Below are positions 1-7,096 of a DNA stretch of 7,206 bases, piece after piece (positions within the stretch are counted from its first letter, which is position 1; each line of letters begins with the position of its first letter). The stretch spans positions 1 through 7,206 of the forward strand of contig JAITKS010000462.1 of assembly GCA_031278315.1 (NCBI GenBank), written 5' to 3'. Below the pieces are notes generated by a model. The model ran no database searches. It was given only the letters and a program-made list of their open reading frames with translations, and was not told where the DNA came from. The translations under genes and the position numbers were made by a program. Source of the DNA: Planctomycetaceae bacterium (GTDB lineage: Bacteria; Planctomycetota; Planctomycetia; Pirellulales; Thermoguttaceae).

Positions 1-16
1 CACTGATATATTTCAT
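1..16 (-). CDS. possible start of next gene, cut by window edge
   Basis: Four bases after the TAA of the flippase gene, the minus strand reads ATG AAA TAT ATC AGT and then leaves the window, giving MKYIS. The tight spacing fits the next gene of the same transcript, and the flippase neighbour suggests a polysaccharide gene such as a glycosyltransferase, but five codons cannot identify a product. There is no strong Shine-Dalgarno sequence; only AAAGAA lies shortly upstream, inside the end of the flippase gene. The start could also be a chance ATG. Confidence 0.3.
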
Positions 17-20
17 CTTA

Positions 21-1580
21 TTAGTTCTTTGCTTTGGAAAAAACTCTTTTATAAAGACTCATAAGTAATTCTTTGATTGTGTGTTTTTCTGTTTTATCAA
101 AACCGAACAATATCACAAATAACCCATAACTTACAGCACTTAATAATCCTACTAGAAATAATATTCTATATTCTGGAATAAGAATCTTTTGCGAAATTAT
201 ATACGGAATAACAAATCCTAATAACGAAATCAACATATATCGAAGAATATTAAAATAAAAATTAAATAAACTCGTTTGCCTAATTCTCGAAACATAAATC
301 GGAATAATAATTCCTCGTACCGGTATCGATACTAATAAATACCCTAAAGCAACTCCAGTTATTCCCCACCCTAACTTTACAAAAATAATCATCATGAAAA
401 CCTGAATAAATGCAGCAACTAAATTACAATACGCTAATAAACGATGCCTAGCTACCGCAAATAAAAACTTTGTATTCGGTGCAAAAGAAAAAATAATCCA
501 ATGCTCTAACGCAATAATAACTAAACTATCATACGCAACCAAAAAACTCTCACCTACCCATCTGCAAATAAAACACGGCGACCAAACAATAATCCCAAAA
601 AACATAAAACTCGCACTATACGTACATAATTTATAAGCTAATTTCATTGAATCATCTATCATCTTCTTTTCATTATTCGCATGCAAATAAGTCAACCACG
701 ATACAAGCCAGCCCCCGCTAATCGACTGCATTAACGATGTAAATAATTCACTAAGCTTAACCGTTACCGCAATAAACGGCGCAGCTAACTCAACCGAAAT
801 CATTATCCCAATGACAAAAATTCCGCTGCGAGTCGCTATCATGTCGCCAATAAAAACAATAAATGTCGAAAACGCAAAACTAAATAATTTACGAATCCAC
901 TCTATATTAAATAATAACCGCGAAATAATAAATTCAGGAAACACATACTTCGCTAGCCAAAACATCAAGAATATGTTAAATACAGATATCCCCAAATTAA
1001 TAAACGAAATCGAATACAACCGACCCCCGCAATAAACAACCGCAAATGTCAACATTACCCAAACTAATCTAATAAATATATCGCGCGAACTCGTTAAATG
1101 CTGATTCATCGTGCCGTTCACAATTCCAAAAAAAACTTTAGCTCCAAAATTCAATTCAAACGCTAACCCATTGATCAACATTAAATGAAAAAATAACGTC
1201 CTGTCCGCCATGCCGGGATAAATAAAATAAATTCCTAACGCAATTAAAATAATACATATCATCCCCACAACACTTAACAACAAAAAAATAAAAAACGCAG
1301 TATTAGCAATCTCAAGACATTCTTTCTTTTCATTTCGCGAATAATGTAACGTAAAGAATCGCGAAACAGCAGAATCAATCCCTAAATCTAAAACCGCAAA
1401 GCAGCCGACAAACGTCGCTATTATTTCGTTAATTCCATAATACCGCACACCTAAAGACTCTACAAGAAACGGAGTCAGAGATAATCCAACAATAATACCA
1501 ATACAAAGATTAATTATGTTCAATCCCGCACCGCCCAAAAGACTCGTAATATGTTTTTTCGATTCGTTAGTTGCCGTCAT
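21..1580 (-). CDS. Wzx/MATE-type polysaccharide (lipid-linked oligosaccharide) flippase
   Basis: This is a 519-residue, very hydrophobic inner-membrane protein with about 14 apparent membrane segments (roughly 16-40, 47-67, 92-118, 128-150, 168-186, 190-213, 232-260, 264-290, 318-340, 350-372, 383-402, 404-428, 445-464, 471-493) and a basic C-terminal tail. Residues 43-75 carry the pattern usual in Wzx proteins: LG, then YYGI, then LDLGI-SAVSRF. Family members flip undecaprenyl-linked sugar repeat units across the inner membrane for O-antigen, capsule or exopolysaccharide assembly; the substrate here is unknown. Length is slightly above the usual 400-500. ATG at 1580 is chosen because a weak GAG lies five bases upstream and the N-terminus leads straight into the first membrane segment. 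It starts 12 bases after the methyltransferase stop, so co-transcription is likely. No frameshift is seen. The family is fairly secure; a teichoic or other lipid-linked glycan exporter of the same superfamily is the alternative. Confidence 0.85.
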   Translation of the reverse strand: MTATNESKKHITSLLGGAGLNIINLCIGIIVGLSLTPFLVESLGVRYYGINEIIATFVGCFAVLDLGIDSAVSRFFTLHYSRNEKKECLEIANTAFFIFLLLSVVGMICIILIALGIYFIYPGMADRTLFFHLMLINGLAFELNFGAKVFFGIVNGTMNQHLTSSRDIFIRLVWVMLTFAVVYCGGRLYSISFINLGISVFNIFLMFWLAKYVFPEFIISRLLFNIEWIRKLFSFAFSTFIVFIGDMIATRSGIFVIGIMISVELAAPFIAVTVKLSELFTSLMQSISGGWLVSWLTYLHANNEKKMIDDSMKLAYKLCTYSASFMFFGIIVWSPCFICRWVGESFLVAYDSLVIIALEHWIIFSFAPNTKFLFAVARHRLLAYCNLVAAFIQVFMMIIFVKLGWGITGVALGYLLVSIPVRGIIIPIYVSRIRQTSLFNFYFNILRYMLISLLGFVIPYIISQKILIPEYRILFLVGLLSAVSYGLFVILFGFDKTEKHTIKELLMSLYKRVFSKAKN

Positions 1581-1592
1581 AAAAACTCAAAT

Positions 1593-2264
1593 TTATTTTA
1601 GTGAATAAATTTTATCATAAGAAATATTGTCAGGTCTGAAACGTTCTGTTACCTGACAATTGTACAACAACGAAAAACCAAGTTCCTCGAGTACATGATG
1701 CAAAGTTGCATGCCGATAAACTATAATAATTTTACGCGGTTTGCGTTTTGCAGAATCAATAATATTCAATGCGTATTGTTTCAATACAACCTCTGGAAAC
1801 GGATTGAACAGAAAAAATAAATTGAAATAATCAAGTTCTTCAGTTAAAGTTGCAGCATTAGCTTGATATAGTCTTGTACTTTCTCTTTCTCTGCCTAGTA
1901 TTTTCAGATTTTTACAGCAAATTTCATACATCGGTTCAGACAATTCAACACCTCTGACTATTGGAATACCAATTTTCATCGCTTCAATTAAAGTTGCACC
2001 TTTGCCGCGTCCTGCGTCGAAAAAAGCCGTCTGATCAATAGGCAAATATTCGCGATCAACTTTTCGCATTATAAATTGAAATTCTTTTATCGGTGAAGGT
2101 CTGTATGTATAACCGATATCAAATCCGAAACTCGGATCACGAAAATCAGAAAAATCGCAACCTCGCCATTTCAGTATTGTATTTTTGGTTCGCCAATAAA
2201 TTCTTTTGGGAATATTGGTGATGAAATAAAGTATTTTGTTCACAAATTTCGATTTAATGTTCAT
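1593..2264 (-). CDS. class I SAM-dependent methyltransferase, substrate unknown
   Basis: A 223-residue protein with a Rossmann-type methyltransferase core. Motif I is FFDAGRGKGA at 81-90 (D83, G85, G87, G89), which binds the SAM methionine part. Motif II is RGVELSE at 104-110, where E107 should hold the ribose hydroxyls. A possible motif III is QANAA at 134-138, with Asn136 where many relatives have Asp. FLFNPFP at 151-157 resembles the NPPF/DPPY motif IV. The first 45 residues are basic and partly amphipathic (an IPKRIYWRTKN stretch near 18-28) and may lie on the membrane or contact the substrate. The protein sits 11 bases after the kinase and 12 before the flippase, so a sugar or lipid-linked glycan substrate is plausible, but that is inference from position. 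The ATG at 2264 has no Shine-Dalgarno sequence; translation may be coupled to the kinase stop. The motif IV resemblance to N- or protein-methylating enzymes leaves other substrates open. Confidence 0.72.
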   Translation of the reverse strand: MNIKSKFVNKILYFITNIPKRIYWRTKNTILKWRGCDFSDFRDPSFGFDIGYTYRPSPIKEFQFIMRKVDREYLPIDQTAFFDAGRGKGATLIEAMKIGIPIVRGVELSEPMYEICCKNLKILGRERESTRLYQANAATLTEELDYFNLFFLFNPFPEVVLKQYALNIIDSAKRKPRKIIIVYRHATLHHVLEELGFSLLYNCQVTERFRPDNISYDKIYSLK

Positions 2265-2275
2265 AAGATTTAGTT

Positions 2276-4828
2276 TTAGTTTGAGTTTTTGTTGATGTAT
2301 GTAGTTATGTCGGTTATTAGTTTTTCGGTCAGCAAGATGAAATTTTTATTTTTGTGAAGTACATTTTCTAAATTTCCTGCTTTGGCTTCCGCTTCTAACT
2401 CGGCGGCTAGTTGACCGATATTATCGGCACCTATATTTAAGCTACTTCCTTTAATACCATGAATTGCAGTCGCATAATCTTTTAGATTTTCTGCCGCCGG
2501 CATTCTTATAACATCTAAAATTTCCGGAGTCGATTCGACATAAATTTTCAAAATTTCGATGTAAATCGATACATTACCGCCGATACGATTTAATCCAGTT
2601 TTAATATCCAACCCGTGAACTTCATTTATATCAGTTACGGTATTTTCATTACTAGAGCTGTTCTGAATTTTCTTATTACTCGATAAATTGTTATTTTCGT
2701 TTTCGTTTACATCTGGTTCGATAATTACATGTTTGTTTTCGGGTATCCATTTTATCAACATTGCTTCCAATTTTACCGGATCAATCGGTTTCGATAAGAA
2801 ATCATTCATTTCATTTTCTAGAAACATTTCTTTCACACCTAAAACGGCATTTGCGGTCAATGCGATAATTGGAATTTTTTCACAATTGGGTAAATTCCGT
2901 ATCATTGCGGTTGTTTCTACTCCGTCCATTATCGGCATCATGTGGTCCATGAAAATAATATCGTAACGATAATTCTGTACCATTTGAATTGCTTTAATTC
3001 CGCTCTCGCAAATATCAACTTGCATTTTGTACGGAATCAATAATCCTTGTGCGACTTTCAAATTTGTAATTATGTCGTCAACAATTAATATTCTTGCGTC
3101 GGGAGCTGTAAATTTGACAGTCATTTCATTTTGACGATACGGCGATACTTCACCCGAAATTTTATTAAAAATTCCCGCTAATAACGATGTATAAATCGGC
3201 AATTGAATATGAGAATATTTTTTATGACCGAAAAAATTTCTTCTTTCAACCATTACCACTGCTTCCGGTTTATTGACCTTACAAATCATTTCTATCGAAT
3301 TTATAGCGGATTCTAAAACGGATTCTGCAATAAATACATAATCATAAGTTCCGTTTTTTAATTCGAGATCGAAAGCTCTTTTTTCTGAAACCAATCGATA
3401 TTTTAATTTCAACGAATCAAACGCAGCACGGCAAAATGATGCGTGCATAATTCTTGGTTCAAAAATTAGTGTAACTGTATTTTTATAATTATCAATATGT
3501 GCAAACGGTTCATATTTTTTAAAGCTTTGTTTTAATGTAACGGTAAATGTACTTCCGACTCCGTATTCACTTTGTACAGTAATATCGCCTCCCATTAGAA
3601 TCGCCAGATTTCTTGCAATCGATAATCCTAATCCCGTGCCGACTATCCACTTGTTCGCAACTTTGTCGAATTGTGTGAAATTACTAAACAATTTATTCAT
3701 ATTCTCCGGCTGAATACCGATTCCCGTATCAGTAATATCGAAAGTTAGTAAAACATCTTGACCGGTAATTTGACCCCGCACAGTCAATGTTGTAAAACCT
3801 GCACGTGTATATTTGACCGCATTGCTCAACAAATTCAACAGAATTTGTCTCAACCTGATTTCATCTCCGAGCATAATATTCGGAATAGTACAATCAATAT
3901 CAATGAAAAAATCAACTGTACTTTCAACCAGCCGTGTCCGTATAATTCCGATGACGTCATAAATCAACGAGTGTAATCTATACTCATCTTCTACTATTTC
4001 TAACTTTCCCGATTCAATTTTAGAAAAATCGAGAATGTCATTTATAATCGACAAAAGATTATTACCTGCTTGTCTTATATTTTTTACCATTTCATAAGCG
4101 GTATCAGGAATTTCCTCCCGCAGTGCGAGTTCCGCCATGCCGATAATTGCATTCATCGGAGTACGTATTTCATGACTCATATTTGCAAGAAAAGAACTCT
4201 TCGTTTTATTTGCAGCTACCGCTTGTTCTTTTGCAGCAAGAAGTTCCGTTACGTCATGACAAATTATAACCGCACCGTCGATTTCCGATTTATGTTTTTC
4301 GCTCTCGAAATCAATTAAAGATAAAAAATTATGATACTCATTTGCACTTGCAAACATCGGCGTAATATTCAACACATAATTTCTTTTTTGATTTTCTTCG
4401 TGTCCCCAATTTGTGTAAATCGAAGTTTTCACTTTGCTTTTTTGTCTTACCGATTCTTCAAGCGCATTCATCAACGCCGAATATTCAGGTAAACTGAAAA
4501 TTTCATCAAACTTATAAAGCTTCAATTCCTCAAACGAACTGAATTTTTGTAACGATAAAAAAGAGTTCGTACAATAAACGAAATTGCCGTCCGCATCGAT
4601 CATCAGAATAACATTCGGACAATTTTTTAACATTAGGTCAAGATACTTTCCCTGCCGGACTTGTTCCGCTTTTAATTCAGCGTTCAAATCAAGATTTTCA
4701 TGAGTTGTTGCATTACTACGGGCAATCAAATTTCGCAATCGATTAATTTCACGATTCAAACGCTTATTCTCTCGCTCAAGTAAAACTATTTCGTCCGTAG
4801 ATTTATTGGTAATGATATTACTCAACAT
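2276..4828 (-). CDS. soluble hybrid sensor histidine kinase (coiled coil-PAS-HisKA-HATPase-pseudo-REC-REC-Hpt)
   Basis: 850 residues with no membrane segment or signal peptide, so probably cytoplasmic. Order of parts: charged N-terminal coiled coil (about 12-60); PAS-like sensor (about 62-195, ending in HDVTELLAAKEQA); dimerisation/phosphoacceptor domain with FLANMSHEIRTPMN, His219; ATPase domain with N-box NLLSNAVKYT (Asn336), DTGIGI (367-372) and GTGLGLS (397-403); a receiver-like segment about 450-555 without an acceptor Asp; a true receiver about 578-695 with Asp584/Asp585, phospho-acceptor Asp628 in FMDHMMP, Thr658 and Lys680; an Asn/Ser-rich linker (702-735); and a C-terminal Hpt domain with AIHGIKGSS, His790. 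The phosphorelay would run His219, Asp628, His790, then to an outside response regulator not in the window. The signal is unknown. Start: ATG at 4828 has GAGAGG only two bases upstream; the next codon is TTG (4825), with a better five-base spacing, so the true start may be one codon later. Its stop lies 11 bases before the methyltransferase. Confidence 0.93.
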   Translation of the reverse strand: MLSNIITNKSTDEIVLLERENKRLNREINRLRNLIARSNATTHENLDLNAELKAEQVRQGKYLDLMLKNCPNVILMIDADGNFVYCTNSFLSLQKFSSFEELKLYKFDEIFSLPEYSALMNALEESVRQKSKVKTSIYTNWGHEENQKRNYVLNITPMFASANEYHNFLSLIDFESEKHKSEIDGAVIICHDVTELLAAKEQAVAANKTKSSFLANMSHEIRTPMNAIIGMAELALREEIPDTAYEMVKNIRQAGNNLLSIINDILDFSKIESGKLEIVEDEYRLHSLIYDVIGIIRTRLVESTVDFFIDIDCTIPNIMLGDEIRLRQILLNLLSNAVKYTRAGFTTLTVRGQITGQDVLLTFDITDTGIGIQPENMNKLFSNFTQFDKVANKWIVGTGLGLSIARNLAILMGGDITVQSEYGVGSTFTVTLKQSFKKYEPFAHIDNYKNTVTLIFEPRIMHASFCRAAFDSLKLKYRLVSEKRAFDLELKNGTYDYVFIAESVLESAINSIEMICKVNKPEAVVMVERRNFFGHKKYSHIQLPIYTSLLAGIFNKISGEVSPYRQNEMTVKFTAPDARILIVDDIITNLKVAQGLLIPYKMQVDICESGIKAIQMVQNYRYDIIFMDHMMPIMDGVETTAMIRNLPNCEKIPIIALTANAVLGVKEMFLENEMNDFLSKPIDPVKLEAMLIKWIPENKHVIIEPDVNENENNNLSSNKKIQNSSSNENTVTDINEVHGLDIKTGLNRIGGNVSIYIEILKIYVESTPEILDVIRMPAAENLKDYATAIHGIKGSSLNIGADNIGQLAAELEAEAKAGNLENVLHKNKNFILLTEKLITDITTYINKNSN

Positions 4829-4830
4829 CG

Positions 4831-4836
4831 CCTCTC
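4831..4836 (-). promoter_or_regulatory. ribosome binding site of the kinase gene
   Basis: The minus strand reads GAGAGG here, the only good Shine-Dalgarno match ahead of a gene in this window. It is two bases from the ATG at 4828 and five from the in-frame TTG at 4825. The spacing favours the TTG, although ATG remains the conventional call. The presence of a good site fits independent, stronger translation of the kinase than of its neighbours. Confidence 0.5.
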
Positions 4837-4852
4837 AATTTTACGTTACAAT

Positions 4853-4874
4853 AATGTTTTTTTAATGTTTTTTT
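4853..4874. repeat. perfect tandem duplication of an 11-mer ahead of the kinase gene
   Basis: The 11-base unit AATGTTTTTTT occurs twice head to tail (4853-4863 and 4864-4874). On the coding strand this gives two A7 tracts spaced one helical turn apart, 25-46 bases before the kinase start. Phased A-tracts bend DNA, so a role in promoter architecture is conceivable. Slippage in AT-rich spacer DNA is the simple alternative. Confidence 0.7.
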
Positions 4875-4879
4875 ACAGT

Positions 4880-4909
4880 ATATTATTTTTTTCAATTTAT
4901 ATTTTCCAA
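4880..4909 (-). promoter_or_regulatory. weak candidate promoter for kinase-methyltransferase-flippase
   Basis: On the minus strand TTGGAA (4909-4904) and TAATAT (4885-4880) are 18 bases apart. Each matches four of six positions of the sigma-70 consensus. The -35 part lies within the last codons of dsbD, and the start of transcription would fall close to the phased A-tract repeat. In DNA this AT-rich such matches arise by chance, so this is only a candidate. Its support is mainly that the 63-base gap is the largest between genes in the block. Confidence 0.2.
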
Positions 4910-6814
4910 TATATCCAACACGTTTTTTTGAGAATAGAATCCGCGCAAGACAACCGGTTTCGATAGATTTTTTGGATCGAAAAATGCAAGAACCGGAACT
5001 TGACCCGGTCCAAGTTTATGTAAAAATTCTGTAGCTTCATTTTCACGAGTACAATCTGCAACCAAAAACGTTACATTCTTTTCAGCAATAGTTTTTTTGA
5101 CTTTCTCTGAATTTAATACTGTTGCTTCCAATACTTTACACGTAACACACCAATCAGCCGTGAAATCAACAATAACATAACTTCCCGAAGAAATTGCATT
5201 TTCATAATTTTCTAAAGTGAACGGTTTCTCTTTGCCTCCGCTTAATCTTGCACGCATCGCAGATTGTAACGTGTACGGATTATCGAGAATTGTAAAATCA
5301 TACGAAAAAAATACCGTTACCGTAATCACCGCTATTGACACAATCCGCGCTGTTATCCGTTTGCGAAAATTCGTTACATATTCTTGTCTGCCTATCAACC
5401 AACACGCAAACCAAACCGCAAATAATAATGTAATCGTCGATAATAATTGTTCAACTCGCACGAAATACAAAATCCACACAACTGCAATCAAAAGACAAAA
5501 TCCCATCGTCTTTCTGAATGTGTCCATCCATTGACCGGGTTTCGGTAGAAATCGTAACAATTCAGGAAACGCGCCAATCAAAAGATAAGGCGACGCCATC
5601 CCTAATCCGATTACTACATAAATCAAAAAAACCATCGGCGTATTGCCGATTCTGATTTGCTCATCTGTCCATGTTATTGCTGTACTCAATAGCGGTGCGC
5701 CGCACGGAACCGCTAATAATGTCGTAATAATTCCCTTACAAAACGCTCCGCCGAAACCCTCCCGTGTCATTAGTTTTACCGATGTCTCGCCGCCTACAAA
5801 AGAAGGTACCGCAATTTCCCACAATCCCATTAAACTCAACGCCATCGCAAAAACTATTACTGCCATCACAATACTAAATAACTCAAATGTAAATAATTTA
5901 CTCAACCCATAATTTAAAATTGCAAGCACAATAAATACCGAAAGTAAACCCAACGAATAAGAAAAATTTATTAAAAACGCACGCAGCCGGCTCTTGCCCG
6001 CTTGCTCAAAAAACGAAAGAATTTTTAATCCAATCACCGGTAAAACACACGGCATAAAATTCAAAATCACACCGCCTAAAAAAGCATAAACTAAAAGCAT
6101 CGCCATCCCCGAAACTTGCACACTCTCTTGAGGAATATAATTTTCCGGTAAAGAAAAATTCGACTTCTCACTAACTCGAAATATAAACTGCTCGTCAAGT
6201 TCAGCAGCAGATTCAGACAAAATTTTCTCAACGTTAAGAGATGAATCAAATTTCGCAACAAACGGCTTCGTAATCGGCATACACGATTCACGGCATATCT
6301 GACCATTGTAAGTTAATTTTATTTCCGCGTCCGGCGGTAACGATTTATTGAAACGAAAAATCCACGTTACAGACTTCTCATGATGCTGCTCGTTTAGATT
6401 AAATACCTCTTCATACTTTAACTTCGGCGGTGCCGCCGGTCTGATATCAATAAGAGATTCAGCGATTTCTTTAGAATCGAAATTAAATGTACTACGCATC
6501 GAACCGCCCGCAGGCTGCGTAACCGAAAACGTATGATAACCGTCAGGAATACTCGCCTTAACAACAAAATACTTACCAGAATACGACGCTGATAAAGTAA
6601 GTCCGCCTCGTACCGGCACCGGTTTTATTTTGCTGTCAAATAAACCGCTGTCGAGTTCTTTGTAATATTGATCAATAGATTCAAACTGCGCATAAATAAT
6701 ATTATCTTGAAAAATATTATCTCGAAAAATACCAGCTTGAAAAACATGAATAACTTGCAATAAAAAATAAACAAAAGTAAATATAACAATTCTCAATATT
6801 ATTTTTTTTAACAT
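4892..6814 (-). CDS. dsbD: DsbD-type transmembrane thiol-disulfide reductase
   Basis: 640 residues in the three-part DsbD layout, which carries electrons from cytoplasmic thioredoxin to periplasmic thiol proteins (disulfide isomerases, cytochrome c maturation). A basic, hydrophobic N-terminus (1-24) looks like a signal peptide. A periplasmic beta-sandwich alpha domain follows (about 45-215) with CRESC, Cys174/Cys178. The membrane domain (about 236-510, eight or so segments) has Cys256 in NFMPCVLPVIGLK and Cys371 in VPCGAP. The C-terminal thioredoxin-like domain (about 530-640) has WCVTCK, Cys556/Cys559. All three redox pairs are kept, so it should work. It is longer than E. coli DsbD (about 565), partly through a longer N-terminus holding a three-copy FQxxI repeat. 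ATG at 6814 is preceded by AAGAG ten bases upstream; MLKK gives a sound signal-peptide start. It ends in TGA, 63 bases before the kinase. The redox partners are not visible. Relatives such as ScsB-like proteins share this layout. Confidence 0.92.
   Translation of the reverse strand: MLKKIILRIVIFTFVYFLLQVIHVFQAGIFRDNIFQDNIIYAQFESIDQYYKELDSGLFDSKIKPVPVRGGLTLSASYSGKYFVVKASIPDGYHTFSVTQPAGGSMRSTFNFDSKEIAESLIDIRPAAPPKLKYEEVFNLNEQHHEKSVTWIFRFNKSLPPDAEIKLTYNGQICRESCMPITKPFVAKFDSSLNVEKILSESAAELDEQFIFRVSEKSNFSLPENYIPQESVQVSGMAMLLVYAFLGGVILNFMPCVLPVIGLKILSFFEQAGKSRLRAFLINFSYSLGLLSVFIVLAILNYGLSKLFTFELFSIVMAVIVFAMALSLMGLWEIAVPSFVGGETSVKLMTREGFGGAFCKGIITTLLAVPCGAPLLSTAITWTDEQIRIGNTPMVFLIYVVIGLGMASPYLLIGAFPELLRFLPKPGQWMDTFRKTMGFCLLIAVVWILYFVRVEQLLSTITLLFAVWFACWLIGRQEYVTNFRKRITARIVSIAVITVTVFFSYDFTILDNPYTLQSAMRARLSGGKEKPFTLENYENAISSGSYVIVDFTADWCVTCKVLEATVLNSEKVKKTIAEKNVTFLVADCTRENEATEFLHKLGPGQVPVLAFFDPKNLSKPVVLRGFYSQKNVLDILENIN
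6700..6744. repeat. three-copy 15-bp tandem repeat inside the DsbD N-terminus
   Basis: Units lie at 6700-6714, 6715-6729 and 6730-6744. The first two differ at one base, the third at three from the first. Because 15 bases is five codons the frame is kept, and the protein shows FQAGI, FRDNI, FQDNI at residues 25-39, at the end of the signal peptide and start of the mature protein. The outermost copy toward the N-terminus has diverged most. This looks like recent in-frame slippage in a tolerant linker. Confidence 0.8.
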
Positions 6815-6849
6815 TTTTTAACTACTCTTATTTTAATTTTCGGTTGAAC

Positions 6850-6876
6850 TTGCTTGCTTATCAATTGAACAAGCAA
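6850..6876. repeat. inverted repeat (7-bp stem) ahead of dsbD
   Basis: TTGCTTG (6850-6856) and CAAGCAA (6870-6876) can pair, leaving a 13-base loop. In the dsbD transcript this would form about 36 bases before the start codon. There is no U-run after it, so it is not a terminator. It could be a leader hairpin or a regulator site. Confidence 0.45.
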
Positions 6877-6892
6877 AATTATTACGATCTTG

Positions 6893-6915
6893 TATCTTCG
6901 GAATTTCCGATGATA
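6893..6915. promoter_or_regulatory. 23-bp near-perfect palindrome, operator-like
   Basis: The sequence is symmetric about base 6904: ten of eleven base pairs match, with one T/T mismatch (6897/6911). The core is TCGGAA-T-TTCCGA, flanked by TATC and GATA. The size and symmetry fit a site for a dimeric DNA-binding regulator, lying 79-101 bases before the dsbD start. It can equally fold as a tight RNA hairpin. I do not recognise the word as a known operator. Confidence 0.5.
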
Positions 6916-6933
6916 GATTTTTTGTAATCTATC
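6912..6933. repeat. 8-bp perfect hairpin overlapping the palindrome
   Basis: GATAGATT (6912-6919) and AATCTATC (6926-6933) pair perfectly around a six-base loop (6920-6925). Four bases, 6912-6915, also belong to the arm of the neighbouring 23-bp palindrome, so in a transcript the two hairpins could not both form in full. No terminator U-tract follows on either strand. Confidence 0.55.
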
Positions 6934-7033
6934 CGTGAAATAATTGTTTTCGTTTTTTTGGTTGTTTACGAATTTTAAATTATCAATCACATATCTGTTA
7001 AGTCCCGCAGAGACGACACTTAGTTAGCTCTTG

Positions 7034-7049
7034 TTCGTGTATTTCGTGT
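7034..7049. repeat. short direct repeat TTCGTGT-AT-TTCGTGT
   Basis: The heptamer TTCGTGT occurs at 7034-7040 and 7043-7049. An eight-base inverted match, TTCGTGTA (7034-7041) with TACACGAA (7164-7171), brackets the nested inverted repeat between them. With the nearby word CGCAGAGAC (7006-7014) it resembles the CACGAA-type and GCAGAGAC-type intergenic repeats I recall from various bacterial genomes. That resemblance is recall, not a search result. Confidence 0.4.
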
Positions 7050-7096
7050 TTAAAAATTACAAAAAATTTGAAAAACAATTATTACACTAAATATAT

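Noticed and set aside
811..1035. 74-codon plus-strand open frame inside the flippase gene
   Set aside because: Antisense to a clear membrane-protein gene, low-complexity Asn/Ile-rich translation, no ribosome site; a shadow of the real frame.
2688..4318. Plus-strand open frames of 72-92 codons inside the kinase gene
   Set aside because: They lie antisense to conserved receiver, PAS and kinase motifs and have no supporting start signals.
5217..5912. Plus-strand open frames of 105 and 89 codons inside dsbD
   Set aside because: Both are antisense to conserved DsbD membrane and linker coding sequence and show no domain of their own.
6091..6306. 71-codon minus-strand open frame inside dsbD in another frame
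   Set aside because: Arg/Leu-rich out-of-frame reading of the alpha domain and linker region; the DsbD frame is clearly the coding one.
6808..6990. 60-codon minus-strand open frame starting at GTG and overlapping the dsbD start by 7 bases
   Set aside because: No Shine-Dalgarno sequence, no recognisable domain, highly basic and AT-driven composition, and it runs across the palindrome and hairpins. The overlap with dsbD would allow translational coupling, so a leader peptide is not fully excluded, but I do not support it as a gene.
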